Part shown: one piece after another, positions 23,598 through 36,625 of the stretch
Numbering within the stretch: the stretch's first letter is position 1
How the letters are laid out: each line of letters opens with the position of its first letter
Source of the DNA: Crambe crambe
Lineage: Eukaryota; Porifera; Demospongiae; Poecilosclerida; Crambeidae
Length of the DNA: 64,000 bases
Reading direction: 5' to 3'
NCBI GenBank assembly: GCA_963924555.1
Contig: OZ004595.1
Span: forward strand, 5,822,599 to 5,886,598
Notes under the pieces: model-generated
The model's database searches: none
Told to the model about the DNA's origin: nothing
The model's input: only the letters and a program-made list of their open reading frames with translations
Made by a program: the position numbers and the translations under genes

Positions 23598-25896
23598 AGG
23601 AGTTTGAGAGACAGTTCCCCATATCTCATGAGATAGTATTAGAGCATGGAACGAAGCCAGTCTCGGCCCTGTGTTTGGATCCAGCTGGGGCAAGGGTTGT
23701 CACAGGGGGGTACGACTATGAGGTTCGGTTATGGGACTTCGGTGGCATGGATTCAACTCTGCAATCCTTCAGAACCATTCGACCTTGCGAGAGGTATTGT
23801 TCATGGAAGAAGAGGCATTTCTCTAATCTGTGGTTACTTTTATCTCCTTTTTCGTTCTGTGTAGCCATCAGATCTGTTCCCTGCAGTATAGCAACACAGG
23901 AGACTCAATACTAGTGGCCTCAGGAAATGCTCAAGTACATAATGCCATAATCTCTATCTATGTATGGTATACATCTCCTTCATCCATCCCCTCCCATCTA
24001 CCCTCTCCTCTCCTTCATCTTTCACCTTCTCCTCCTCCACCTTCCACTCCTTACAGGCTAAAGTATTGGATCGAGATGGTCATGGAAAAATGGAGTGTCC
24101 AAAAGGCTGGCAGTACAACACTGACATGGCCCATACCGACGTATGTGATCACATGATCTACTTGATGCTATCACATGATTTTATGAATACTCTATTTACA
24201 TGACTGTTCAGCTAGAAGTGATCACATGATGTACTCAATGTAATCACATGACCTTGTGTTAATTGCCTGCAGGGGCACGTTTCCATGCTGAACTGTGCGT
24301 GTTGGCACCCAAAAATAAAGGACCAGTTTCTGACTTGTTCAAATGACTGGTAAGTGGGAGGAGCTAATAATCATAACCATGGTAACAAGATTGAACAGAA
24401 ATGCTTCTTTTAGTTCTCTGAGATTATGGGATGTTAATAACACCAAGAAACAGCTGCATGTCATCAAGGGGAGAAACAAGCAAGGTACTAATACTGTATT
24501 GCACAGTCATGTGACTATCATGTGATCCCTGACTTGATCAGGTAGAAGATCAGCAGTTACCACATGTACCTTTACTAAGGATGGGAAGATGATTGCTGGA
24601 GCCATGGCAGATGGAAGCATACAGCTGTGGAAGAACACTGGAAACTTTGTGAGGAGAAGTGTTGTCCTTTATGGAGGGGAGGGAGGGAGGGAGGGAGGAC
24701 ATAATTATGATTTGAGTCAATTTCCACAGACACGTTCAAATATCCAGCAGTATGCTGCACACACTCCTGGCACAGAAACATCTTGTCTCTGTTTCTCCCA
24801 CAACAACCAAACACTCATTTCCAGAGGAGGTGAGCAGACATTTTTTTAAATACTAATACTCATCTCTTTGGAATCAAGGATCCTGTTATAGTTCTGTGTG
24901 CATTATAGGTGATGACACACTGAAGCTGTGGGACATTAGAGCCTTCAAGTTGCCTGTGGCTGTTGTCACTGACCTAAGGAACTTCTTTTCAGGGTGAGTG
25001 GAGTTGACAGACTCAGTCACTGTGAGGTAGCAACTCTTGATGTTGTTATTGTTGTTGTTGTTGTTATTGTTGTTGTTGCAGAACTGACTGTGTGTTTAGT
25101 CCTGATGAAAAGACCATCATGACAGGGACATCTGTCCGCAAGGGTCAAGTGTGTATGGTAGTGTAGAATGGATGGTGTGCTCTAAATAGTAAACTCTATT
25201 TTTTCCACCCACCCACGTACGTACCCCAGGGAAGTGGAAAGTTGGTATTCTTTGATCGGAACGATAACCTGAAACAAGTACACCAAATAGATGCATCAGA
25301 TGAAGTAAGTGACTTCTGAAATTTGAAGTGTGTATAACCAAATTTTTTCTTCTTTTCTAGAGCATCTCTCGCTGTGCCTGGCACCCCAAACTTAACCAGA
25401 TCGTTGTGGGGTGTGCAGACGGCAAGGCTAAAGTCTACTTCAGTCCCAAATATAGTATAAGGTGTGTATACTGGAGCTAGGGCGTGAACTTCTCAGCCAT
25501 CGAATCTGAATCAGCTTCTGTATGTTCATTTGTTTGTTTGTTTGTTTGTTTGTTTGTTTTGTTGCAGGGGAGCAAAGCTCAGTATTGTGAAGAAGAAGCG
25601 GAAGAAAGAAATAGCAGAAATGTCACTGAACTACCCCATCATCACTCGTAAGCAATCCATGGGGTCCCATCATGGTGCCCCTAGTATAATTGGTATTCTT
25701 CCCAGTATACCCTCGGTATTCTTCCCAGTATACCTTCCTCAGTATTCTTCCCAGTATACCATACCTTTAGTATTCTTCCCAGTATACCCTTGGTATTCTT
25801 TTCGATATTCTTCCCAGTATACCTTCCTCAGTTGTATACCCTAGTATTCTTCCCAGTATACCTCATAGTCTTTTCAGTACTCTTTCCAGTATTCAT

Positions 25897-25928
<32 letters not shown>

Positions 25929-26565
25929 ATAATGTACAGCTCATGCTCTTCCTATGTTCCGAGAGAACCAATCAAGGAGCCTGAAGAGAAAGAGGGAGAA
26001 GGAACGAGCAGATCCTGTCCGTTCCCACAAACCAGAACCCCCACTGCCCGGCAAGGGTGCAGGGGGCAGGGTGGGGACAGGGAGTTCTCTGGGGGCGTAC
26101 GTCAGGAAGATTGCAGCCCTCGAGAAGGTGGACAAAGACATAGATCCCAGAGAGGCCCTCCTGAAGTATGCCAATGAAAAGCCATACTGGGTGGCACCAG
26201 CTTATACTGGGTGAGTTGCTATAGTTCATATTACTCTCAATCTATTACACGTCAGTCTCCAAGGTTTCTTATCTCCAAAAAATTGGATAGTGCATGCAGC
26301 AGCTCTGAGATCTTGTATGCACTTGATAGATTCCTGCACGTGAATATATATAGAATTGAAAGTTCCTAATTACACAATTCATGCCATTCCAGTTATTACA
26401 TCATCTCTGTACAATAAGGTATTTCACAATGAGTGAGGTCCAGTCCTACTCCCAAGATATTTTAATCGAGACATGCACTATAGAGAAAAACTTGTTAAAT
26501 CTTGCAGAACACAACCTAAACCTGTTTTCCAAGAATCCCAGGACAGCAGCGATGAAGAGACATGA
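22894..26565 (+). CDS. WDR70: WD repeat-containing protein 70
   Basis: About 18 exons give roughly 605 residues, close to human WDR70 (654). Family hallmarks: the N-terminal MGFSGFG, the acidic tract before GPPLPPGYK, LEHGTKPVSALCLDPAGARV, TGGYDYEVRLWDFGGM, QYSNTGDSILV, WHPKIKDQFLTCSND, RGGDDTLKLWDIR, TDCVFSPDEKTIMTGTS, GSGKLVFFDR, AWHPKLNQIVVG, AHALPMFRENQ-like, and the C-terminal PYWVAPAYTGTQPK. WDR70 is a nuclear beta-propeller protein linked in yeast and human cells to CRL4, H2B ubiquitination and DNA repair. Exons from 23121 on (23121-23288, 23429-23497, 23600-23793, 23865-23934, 24057-24140, 24273-24349, 24414-24484, 24542-24648, 24730-24829, 24909-24993, 25082-25148, 25230-25304, 25361-25461, 25568-25647, 25940-26210, 26508-26565) are in perfect phase. 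The exon 2 to 3 junction needs an unusual donor (see findings). Confidence 0.95.
23538..23592. repeat. (TC)n tract acting as splice polypyrimidine tract
   Basis: A TC microsatellite in a WDR70 intron ends at the ATCATAG acceptor of the exon beginning at 23600. Its position makes it the polypyrimidine tract of that acceptor. Confidence 0.9.
25680..25890. repeat. irregular TATTCTTCCCAGTATACC repeat
   Basis: About nine imperfect copies of an 18-25 base unit lie within a WDR70 intron. Each contains CCCAG and a pyrimidine-rich stretch, so many cryptic acceptors are present upstream of the true one at 25939. Confidence 0.85.
25898..25928. repeat. poly-C run (31 C) next to a splice acceptor
   Basis: An uninterrupted run of 31 C ends 11 bases before the first base of the WDR70 exon starting at 25940 and forms its polypyrimidine tract. 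The other strand is a G-quadruplex-prone G-run. The true length is uncertain because homopolymers misread. Confidence 0.9.
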
Positions 26566-26659
26566 AAATAAGAGAACAATTGACATCATATACACTTCAT
26601 ATCACATGTATATCTTTTGTAATGTGACAAAAATAATTGTTCTACTAATCAAGAAATGG

Positions 26660-26740
26660 CATCAGGGAAAAAAAAAATAAACGATTTTTAAAAAGTTAGC
26701 GTTGGGAAAAAAAAAACGATTTTTAAAAAGTTAGCGTTAC
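26660..26740. repeat. 38-bp tandem duplication
   Basis: The segment AAACGATTTTTAAAAAGTTA followed by GCGTT occurs twice, each copy after a run of A. It lies in the roughly 530-base interval between the convergent ends of WDR70 and the D123-like gene. Nothing else was recognised in that interval. Confidence 0.8.
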
Positions 26741-27099
26741 GTAGTGAATAGATTTGTACATCTTTTTGGAAATTACATTATATGCTAATAACAGTCTGAA
26801 GTCAGTTTTACAGAATAACGCATTTGGGTCCACTAGAAGATGCTCTTTGTTGAGTCTTCCTCTGTTGGACCACCGAGTTCAGCATGTCTTGCCAGTGAGG
26901 CTAGTACAGACAAAAAAACAACAACACCTCAACATCACATATGTATCTCAATATCAAGACAGGTATGAATCTTAGAGATAACAATTCTCAAGACAATGAA
27001 TCTCGATATTGCATCATCTTATATCATCTTGTTAAATGCACGTTTTAATCTCCAAGATTAAGAATCACTATCTCTAAGATGATGCATGTCTGCTGTTTC

Positions 27100-30000
27100 T
27101 TATGTTTTGAGGAAGCATTTGGAATGATGCACTTCACCAGTAGTAAAGATTCCCCCTACCCTAAGCCTAGAGGCATGATAATTCTAGTAGAAGCCCAAAA
27201 GTTATTATTTCTAACCTGGTAGCTAGAGAAGCCATCAGGAGCAGTCTTGGGTGTGTCCACCACACGGAAATCGAAGGGGCCCTTGGTAAGAACACGAGCG
27301 TCCTTGTTCCAGGTGAACAGGCATGCTCCAACGGCAGTGTAGAAAGGGTTAAGTCGAATCACATATACCTATAGGAACAGAAGTGATACAGTGTGCATGA
27401 AGAATACGCCTTCTTTAAGGGAAACCCTTTACCCAACCTAATGAGAATTGACCCCCTACCAACCACGTACTATACTATACCAAGTACCAGCTAGCTTTCT
27501 TTGGTTGGAACCCTTTACCTTATCAGGCAAAATTCTCACCTTATCGGGTGCAACAAAGAAGTCGATGATGTAGTTTTCAAGTTCCTGGAGGGCATCCTTG
27601 ACCTTCTCATGGAAGAAGTCTTGGACCTTCCCACGGATGACGGAGTCTTTGTAGTGGACCACGTTGGGAAAGTAGGTGGTATCGTTGTATTGAGAAAGTC
27701 CATGCAACTCATTCTATAAAGGACAAGAAAATATGGTAAAAGGACACTCTGAAAGAGGACAAACCTCTCAACAAAAGGACAATCTAAAAGTATCTTTGTG
27801 TATATACACCCTATACAAAATAGAGGACAACCTCTCTACAGAGCTGGGTCCCATGGGTAGAAGTTTCCTTTGCTTTTTTAAAAATCACAAAAATTTTACC
27901 CTGAAAATACTGAGCATTGCACGTGGATTGTACTGTGCTGTGCTCTGTGTTACTTTTTGCATCTGTTTATCTAACAAATACCCTACAAGACGAATTTTCC
28001 TCAGAAAATGAACAGTTACTAGACTTACATTGTAGACAAAGCCCCTGAAGATCATGCCAGTGTGTTCGGGGATCTGGGTCTGCCAGCGTACGACGCTCAT
28101 TGATACCTGTACCCCTTCAACTCCGCTGAATGCCTTCAATTTATTTAACTCCTGCAAAGGTCAATGAATATGATGATCCTTTACCACATTCAGTGTTTAT
28201 AGCAAGTGAATCTGTTGATCCTTTACCATTCAACAGCGTATACACGCACACACTTACATTTCTGATCTGGATACTTGCTCTCAGTTGATCGAGAGCAGCT
28301 TTTCCGTCCTTCACTTGATACAGACCTCCCATGATTCGACCAAAAGCTCGCAGAACCCGATTATCCAGTGGTTCGTTCTTAGCAGCTTTGTGTCGATGCT
28401 CTTCCTTCTGCAAGTGCAAGCATACAGTAAAATAGCTAGTGGGGAAAACCCTGGCAGATTAAAATACAGTGGGAAAAACCCTGGCAAATGAAAACCTGCC
28501 AGTAAAACACAGTTGACAGATTCAAACACAGTGGGGAAAACCCTGGCAGATTCAAACACAGTGGGGAAAACCCTGGCAGATTAATAGCCAATTCCCACCT
28601 TTTTATGAGCTGATTTATGCTCTGATTTCTTTTCATCTTTGTCACCTTCAGCTTCTTTCTTATCATCCTCAGCAGCAGGCTGGATCTCAGCATCTGTGAA
28701 TTGGAGAACAAAGAATGATAATACATTCAGCAAGGAAATCAATCATCTACGTACCTTTCTTATCTTCCTCAGTACCCTCAGCTTCTTTCTTTTCACCCTC
28801 TTCCTTAGGAGCCTCAACAGCACCATCCTCTTTTGGTGCCTCTTCCTTGGGCTCCTCCTCTTTAGCTTCTTCCTTGGGCTCCTCCTCTTTTGCTTCTTCC
28901 TTGGGCTCCTCCTCTTTGGCTTCTTCCTTTGGTTCCTCCTCCTTTGCCTCTGCCTTTGGCTCTTCCGTTTCCTTGGGCTTTCCTGGACATAGTTATAGGC
29001 TATTAATTTTGCTTCATAAGAAGTTTTTTCCCTTTCTACTCACCATCATCTTCCACCTCTATTTCTACAGTGACCTCTTTGACCTCTCCGTCTGTGGCCC
29101 CATCCTCCTTGGGGGCACCATCTTCAGCTGGTTTAGGCTCCTCCCCCTCTGGCTTGGGGGTATCTTCCTCCTTCTTGGCCTCCTCTGAAGGAGATATTAT
29201 TATTATTAAAGTAACCTCAATTTCCCATAAGGACTGCCTCCAATCAAGGAAGAAGGAAGTGCAAAGTTTATCATCAGAGTCTTAATAGACCACAGAGCTG
29301 GTCACATGACTCAATTGATATCCACAATGAAATTAGAGGGGTTTCCCTCATAACAACATCAAAAAAGAGGGACACAAAAATAACAAGCTGCCACCATCAA
29401 GCATCTTATCAAGGCTCGAGTTATGGGGACAAAGTTAAGTCATATCACAATACTGAAACACTTTGATGCAAAAACACAAGGCTCAAGTTATGATATGTCA
29501 CAATACTGAAATACTTTGATGCAAAAACACACCAAGCAACTCAAGTTATGGGAAGTAAGTCGGGTATGTCACAATATTGAAACATTTCAATGCGAAAACA
29601 CACCACCAACCTTCTTGTTTGGCCTTTCTCCTTCCACCACCTCCGGTGCTGCTGGTCCGTGCACGTCTCAGAGATGCCCGGATCTTGCTCATGCCCCTTT
29701 TGAAGGCCCCAGGGTGATGCTCATGGTCTTTCCACACAGTATAGGCACACACTGACTGCTTCTCCACCTCCAGTGCATTGATCACACCATCTCTAACAGT
29801 CTGGACAAAATTCTCCTCGTTCTTCTCAAGGTATGTATCCTTGGCACTCCTGCACATCCATAAAGAAGAAGTGAGGACAAAGTACTACAGTGGAACCTCC
29901 AATAAAGGGACACTCCAAAAGAGGACAAACCTCTCAACAAAGGACAATCTAAAAAGTACCTTTGTATATACACTCTATACAAAATAACCTCCAGAAGAGG

Positions 30001-33000
30001 ATAACCTCTCTACAAAGGACAAAAGACCGAGTCCCAAGTGTGTGCATTACGCAAAGCTTCCACAATATAATTATACTGTGAAATTTGCATGGGGTAAATT
30101 TTTTGTGGAAGATTGAAGTATAAACCCTTATTATTCAAAACAACAAAAATATTTCCACCACTAATAATTTTTTCCCCAATAATGAGAGGGAAAAAGGGTG
30201 AGGTAGTCTGGCATCTCTGACATGTTGCTGTACAGACATCATAAATTAGATGCGAACATGTATGGAATAATAAAGTGTGATATTTGGCTGGATGGGGTCC
30301 TGGAGGAATGCCAATTTAGATTAAAAAAAGCACACCTTGTACACACAGCTGGTATACACCTAGAGTTCACAGGTCATTCAGATGCATATTGTGGTCTGTT
30401 CATACCCCCACAGTTTTGATTTCAAATGCATGCATAGTCATAAACATGTACAACATGCACATAATTATACAACATGCACATGTACAACATGCACATAATT
30501 ATACAACATGTACATGAGATGCACACACAGTACAGATTCACTAATATAATCACATATGCAATACATGTTTATTCTAAAAACATATTAATTTATGAGAAAT
30601 TACATAATTAGAGGCAGGCCGGCTTGCACAGCATATACATAGCATGCACTACTGTTGACCTGCTGCACTATGCATGGAACATTAAGAGGGTCAACTTCGC
30701 AAAAATGATTGTGCAGCGAGCCATGCCAGGCTCTATTATAGGCTACATTGCAAACCTAGTGTGGTGGTAGCAATATGCACTATGATTGCATGACCACACA
30801 CATACGTAGGGCTGTATTCCACAATACAGCTAAGTCAACCTATCCCTGCCATTTCCCCTCCTCCTGACCTGCCATTGATCCTGACCAGTGCCCCATCTTC
30901 CTCATAAAGCTCAATGGCAGAGTTGACCCTGTCCTGAAGACCATTCAGCACCTGCTGCTGCTCTTCACTGACCTCCCCCTCCACGCTCAGTGCCTCAATC
31001 TGTAACAAGAGAGATTGTGTGCGTGTGCGAGTGAGAGAGATGAAATGCATACATGATCAATGCTGTAGCAAAACATTACTTCCCCAAAATTTATAATACT
31101 GATGGACCTTACAAATGAGTATCTTTGACTCTGAATATTGTTAGAATTACTCGCAGTACCGTTACTAAAAATGTCACGCAACACGCAACTCAATTCGTCT
31201 AGCCATTCTGTAAGTTCTTCATCAATTTTCAGCTCCAACACGTATTTAGTATTCCTGTCCGTCATTCCAAACACAAGCATCATTTCCTAAGCTATTCATT
31301 AGTTTAATGGCTACTCATTCAAACAGTTAAATACTTGAATGGTGGGGATTGGTTTTCACTTGGCTCTACAATACTACAAATGCACACATTACAATTTTCA
31401 TACGAGGAGGAATTGATCCTGATATCTGCATATCTATACAGCAAAAAATTCTAGATTGATAATATTCCAGACCACCCCCCACATTAGATTCCCGACCACC
31501 AGACTGTTTCCCTGGGGGTCCTTTGTATTCTGGGTGAGAGAGTCCAGGCCCCAGTTCAATCACTTGCCTCGTCCTTGGAGAGCGTGATGAACTCAGTCTG
31601 TGGAGCCAAGTCCTTGAGGGTCTCGTACAAGGCCTGGAGGCTGTGCTTCTGTTTGAAGTAGAAGTTCCTACAAGAGAGAAATAATGAAAGTTGTTATTAA
31701 TTTGATATGATATCACACAGGGGACTTGTAATACTTTCCAAACTATACATATCATAGCTGGAGCTGATAAAAATTTCCCAGATGAAACTGGGCTATTTTG
31801 GATGCAGGGATGGGACCCACAGTTCTAATGAACCTCTAGTAAACTTTGAACCTTGACCTGTAACTACACACAAGTGCTATGACTACATTGGGAAGAAATA
31901 ATATATGGATTTTATTACCACTTTGCACAAAATTCCAATGTTTGAGTCAAATATCATGTACTGCCTGCCAATGAATAAATACATTCCACTGCTCTATCAC
32001 ACAATACACACCCACAGGCTATGATCTATAAATAGAATACAGTATTGTATTAATAGAAACACACCGGTATTGATACCAAGGTGACTTCAGAAAGCAGTTG
32101 AAGAAGCATATCTAGGCATTCAGGAAGGTTTAAACTTTCAAGCAAAAGTGCATTTGCTAACTTTAGCATGAATTCATCACTCCTTAAGTTGGGCAAACAA
32201 ACTTCCCAAACCAGCCAGTGCAAAAACCACAAAATTAAGCAGTCCTAGAAGGTGCATGCCTTTGATCTAATGTAGAGTAGCTTTTTACATGCTAAGCATT
32301 TGATGTGGTCTCTAAGACTCTAACTAGAGCAAAGGCAAAGGTATGTGAAATGATATATGATTTCCCACCTCCTCTAAACATTGCAATGTTGAGCTAGAAA
32401 AGAGATTGGCCAGGAGGAACAGAAAATGACTGCTAAGTCGATTTTTAAACAATGTAGTTTAGCTGGCAATGCCGGTCATTTCCATGAAATGGGTGACCAG
32501 TGACAGCTGGCAATGCTGGTTATTTTTCAACCAGTGACCAGATTTAGCTGGCAATGTCAGCCATTTCCATAAAATGATGGTGCCTGGCAATGCCGATTCT
32601 TGACAGGACAAAAATCATATTCGCCAATTCAATGCAATGAAATATAATTGGACAGCAAATTCCAAATGTGGGAAGCAGTTTGGCACAAAGTTCACGTTCT
32701 CCCTATAGATAATTATCCCACCTTGGTTGGTTGACACCCACGCCTTTTGGGACGCACTTGGGGGGACGGAATTAATGAAGTGAAATGAAAGCAAGGCTGG
32801 AGAGAGATAAACATTACCACATCACAATCTGTTGCCAAGTGAAAGTTGTATAGCGAATTGGTTTCCAAGGATATCAGCCAGTTATCTTGGAGATACATAT
32901 CATGGTATGGTGCTAATACAAAATGCTCCCATCACACGTGGATATAAGCAGGACCAGAGGGGAAATGTATCCAGATCAGATTCAGGGATCCAGATCAGAG

Positions 33001-36000
33001 AGGTGTTGTCATTTCATGAAGTGACTATGAATATCACCATATGATGGAATTACACAGTACACACACATAGAATTTCCCCCCACCCCCTTCAGGGCATTTG
33101 AATCGAGTAATATTATGTTCCCCTGTATGCCCACTTGCACCAGTAGAAACAACTGCTGGTGGTGAATAGGGGAAAGAATTACATCTTCCCTCTCCGTACC
33201 CTCCTTCATTGAACCATCATTGACTAACAGGTGGTCAGTTGCCTTATATTTTGCCACTGTGCCTTCAGTTCTTCCCCCTATGCCTTATTATTCATTACTG
33301 GTGGCTGGCTTCTACACCAGAAGCCATCTCAGAACACTCGTAATCATTAGGCCCCTCTCCTTCATGGTGATCATGGTCTTGCCCTATGATTTTGGGGATA
33401 ACTTTGTACTGTATTCATCTATTTACATCTGCTTACAAGTAATGCCCCAAGGACCATGAATAAGTTAGTTAGGTGAATAATATCTCTCATCACGTTCACC
33501 AGGAAGGCTGTCTCCTTTGCAAAGAAATTAATTACAAGAGAAAACTTTGCTTATTATTCAAAGGTTCAAAGATTACTTTGAAGGTTCAACAATTACAAAG
33601 GATTGTTTTCTTTATTAATGAAGGCACACACCCCATAACAATCCATCGAGGTCTGTAACATGATCTTCCCTGGCTTAATGAGGCATCTGTTGTCTGTAGT
33701 CCATGCTCTGATGGAGGACTATCTGATCTGATTACTTACTCCCCTTAGAATAGATTACCAGGGCACATAACTATCATTAGGACAGAAGATGATTATAACT
33801 ATATCATTAAGACAGAAGATGATTACCAGGGCACATAACTATCATTAAGACAGAATAGATGATTAGCAGGTCACATGACTCATTAGGACAATAGTTGCCT
33901 CATTGGAACAGATTAGATGATTAACAGGTATGATAATATCTTACTCGAGGAAAGTGTGCTAAAGATGCTGGAAAGCCTCACTTGAGGAAAAGATGCTGGA
34001 AAGCCTATGGTTATCTTACTCGTGATGAAGGCCTATGGTTATCTTAAAGATACTGAAAGGCCTGTGTGCTGAAGATACAGCTGTTATTGATTTAGGAGCT
34101 GATGGGTACAGAGGTCAAATTCCTTTGATAAACTTATCCCTGTGATATTGTTTTCATATTCTAATGAATTTACCTTGGGGGTGTGAATTTACTTCAGGAC
34201 TCCAAGAACTGTGCTAATGTTTTTTTGTTTTTTTTTTCACAACTGTCTGTATACTGTCCTAATGATCTTCAGGCATCTTTAGCACACTTTCCTCAAGTAA
34301 GATAACCATGGTACCTTTCCTAGCCATTATTATAGGTCTTTGCCATGGCAGCATGAAAGAAGCTGCCACATGATATAGTTCACTGCCTGGGGGTGTTACG
34401 ATTGGTACAATCATGACATTCACAGCTCATTGCTCAAATGGAGCAAGGTGTTCCTACTCAGGGTCCTTACAATCAATTGTCATTTAGAGTGCTGATTACT
34501 TCACCCTAACACCTGTACTCTAAAGTGTCAAAGGCCCTAAATTTGCTAATTTAAAAATAATTCATGTAATAAAAAAATGTTCATGTTAAATTAATTTTGT
34601 AATAAGCTTTAATGCTAAATTTTTGTTGTAAATCAAGTGTACATGAATATATAATTACAAAGTCCCAGAGAGAGTTATTTTCTCCTCCCTTTGATATGGA
34701 GAAGCCCAGATTGGACTTGCTATTTGCTGTCTCAGCTTGTCAAACATGGGAAGTAAATTGGAAGAGGTCACATTACTACATAATTTTACTCCCAACTACA
34801 TCTCATCTAAGTCTCGATACTTTTAATAATGGTAACAAATTTAGTCTAAAGTATGTGCTTATTTGCATTAAACTATGCACAATGAAGACACCATAAGAGC
34901 AGAACTAATTAATTCTTATTATCTGATTCCAAATATCCACACACCCCTTGGGGAGAGAAGATTAAAGACATCATGGCACCACAAAAAAAATGTTTATCTT
35001 GACCAAAAATAAATAGGGTGGAACAGGCTCTACAGGCTCCCTCCCTGAAAGATTCTAACTCAAGAGGAGAGAATGTAAAGCATTGCTTCTCTCATGGCCT
35101 GGGGGTGTGATGCTAGCTGGCAGGCAGGCAAATGACCACCGGGAGAAAGTGTCCTTCCCGTGGAGGACAGTGAGAATGTGCTCTTCCAATGTGGAAGGGA
35201 GGTGGATGCAAGCAGTCAACATTTCTACCATACAAGGGAATATGCCCCTCCCATGGCTCAGGGTGGTGCCATTGCTGGCAAGGATGGAAGACCCTCTGTA
35301 TTGAGAACAACACTGACTACCACAGGAATTTAATTAACACCACAGGACATCATTCCAAGCCTTTTGGGTGATTCTCCTAGCAATGGGGAGGGAGATCCAA
35401 CTCAACTGACACAATTCAACTGCCCATGAATCTTCCCACCATGAATTACAGAACGATAATCAATGAAAATTACATAGCACACTCAAGTTTATTGTTCAGC
35501 AGCGAAAGCATAGATTGGAACAAATTATACAGCGGGACTGGAACAAAATCAACATAGCACGCTCAAGTTTATTGTTCAGCAGCAAAAGCATAGATTGGAA
35601 CAAATTATACAGCGGGACTGGAACAAAATCAATGAAAATTAACATAGCACACTCAAGTTTATTGTTCAGCAGCAAAAAGTATAGATTGGAACAAATCAGG
35701 ACGCTAGACTCATTCACTTTGCCTAGCAGCTTTGCCCAGCAGAAAACTGGAACTTAAGAGTTTTATTGTCTGGCAGTTAATTGAACACTAATTTGACACC
35801 AATTAAAATTGACACTTTGCATTGACCAACATAAGGCTTCAAATTGTAAAACAGAAATCATGCAAGAATAGTTGCTAAGATCATATTCTAGAATGCATGA
35901 ATGGTTGCTAAGATGAGGTTGCTAAGTTGGTGAGCTTTACTATACTATGAAGTTTTAAAAAAAAATTTTTTTTTTAATACTCACTTGAAATTCTCCACTT

Positions 36001-36625
36001 CGCTGTCAGGTAGACCCTTTGAAAGCACCTCATCAGTGGAAAGCCAGTAACGGTTGCCTTCAGGGGTTATCACCACAGGCTAAAGATGCAATAAAATTAC
36101 ACATGCCATAGTAATCATCAAGTTAATTTTACTTCAAACATAGATGTTACTTAGCTTACTGTACAGTTCAGAATTGGTAATTTAGCTACACTGTATATAC
36201 AATTATTAAGTTTACTTAACAGCATTGTTAACAAAACAAAAAAAAACAACAGCTAGCTAGCTAAATTGATAGCAACCTACCTCCTCTTCCACCACTGGTG
36301 CTTCCTCTTCCTCCTCGGTCTTTTCTTCTTTCTTCACATCTTCTTCAGCTTTGCTTTCCTCGGGCTTCTCACCTTCCTCTTCTCCACTTTTGGCCGCCTC
36401 GGCTTCCTCAGCAGGCTTGTCCTCGGACGTAGCTGTTGGTTCTTCTTCCCCTCCTTCTGCTTCAGGCTTGGAGTCCGCTTCGGGCTGTGTAGCCTCAGGT
36501 TGGGGCGATTCTGTGGTTGGTGCTTCGGCTGGCTGCTCCTGGGAAGTCTCCGCAGGAGCTGGCTGGTCTTCCTGTTTTTCCTGAGCCTCAGGAGTATCTA
36601 TGGTCACTGCTTCGAGAAGCGACAT
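27100..36625 (-). CDS. acidic protein with CDC123/D123-like C-terminal region
   Basis: Thirteen exons join exactly in phase to 685 residues: 36625-36281, 36079-35985, 31667-31568, 30999-30869, 29849-29611, 29184-29044, 28982-28755, 28693-28599, 28407-28258, 28151-28029, 27713-27540, 27368-27216 and 27183-27100. Residues about 1-115 are E/P/A-rich. A second region (about 117-303) contains YWLSTDEVL, ALVRINGRSAKDTYLEK and a short basic R/K stretch. A K/E/P-rich block of nearly perfect 9-10 residue repeats (EEEPKEEAK) covers about 306-458. The C-terminal about 225 residues read like the second half of CDC123/D123: MIFRGFVYNNELHGLSQYND, IRGKVQDFFHEKV, then VYVIRLNPFYTAVGACLFTW. CDC123 is an ATP-grasp protein that assembles translation factor eIF2. 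If the match is right, the acidic block interrupts the D123 fold. Function is inferred from similarity only. The third intron has a GC-AG donor. Intron 2 is about 4.3 kb. Confidence 0.78.
27733..27870. mobile_element. partial GGACAACCTCT-family MITE
   Basis: Reads GGACACTCTGAAAGAGGACA, then ACCTCTCAACAAAAGGACAA, then CACCCTATACAAAATAGAGG, matching the plus-orientation consensus of the family. It lies in an intron of the D123-like gene. The 3' end is lost after GCTGGGTCCCATGG. Confidence 0.7.
28436..28580. repeat. AGTGGGGAAAACCCTGGCAGATT tandem repeat
   Basis: Five imperfect copies of an about 25-31 base unit (CAGTGGGGAAAACCCTGGCA followed by GATTCAAA) lie in the intron after the exon ending at 28599. 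The array abuts that exon's donor. Confidence 0.85.
29888..30065. mobile_element. GGACAACCTCT-family MITE, near full length
   Basis: Starts CAGTGGAACCTCCAATAAAG right after a TA and ends GCAAAGCTTCCACAA before TA. The mirrored CAGTGGAA/TTCCAC ends and TA flanks fit a Tc1/mariner-type non-autonomous element. It sits in an intron of the D123-like gene. Confidence 0.78.
31669..35984. other. long intron (about 4.3 kb) of the D123-like gene
   Basis: No nested gene was recognised. It contains GCTGGCAATGCCGG-type short repeats at 32460-32600, ACAGAAGATGATTA-type repeats at 33765-33880, a 32-base inverted repeat whose arms are at about 33946-33977 and 34272-34303 (AGGAAAGTGTGCTAAAGATG and its complement), and the triplicate repeat at 35473-35690. 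Confidence 0.6.
35473..35690. repeat. tandem triplication, unit about 81-89 bp
   Basis: Three copies of a block beginning CATAGCACACTCAAGTTTAT and containing TTGTTCAGCAGCGAAAGCAT and CAGCGGGACTGGAACAAAAT. The third copy is truncated after AGATTGGAACAAATCA. Frames open on both strands across it, but they lie in an intron and are repeat-derived. Confidence 0.85.

Noticed and set aside
28639-29188. Plus frames rich in Ser/Phe/Leu
   Set aside because: They are antisense to the K/E/P-rich exons of the D123-like gene.
30987-31283. 98-codon minus frame beginning MMLVFGMTD
   Set aside because: It lies mostly in an intron of the D123-like gene and has no recognised domain; the phase-correct exon covers only its last bases.
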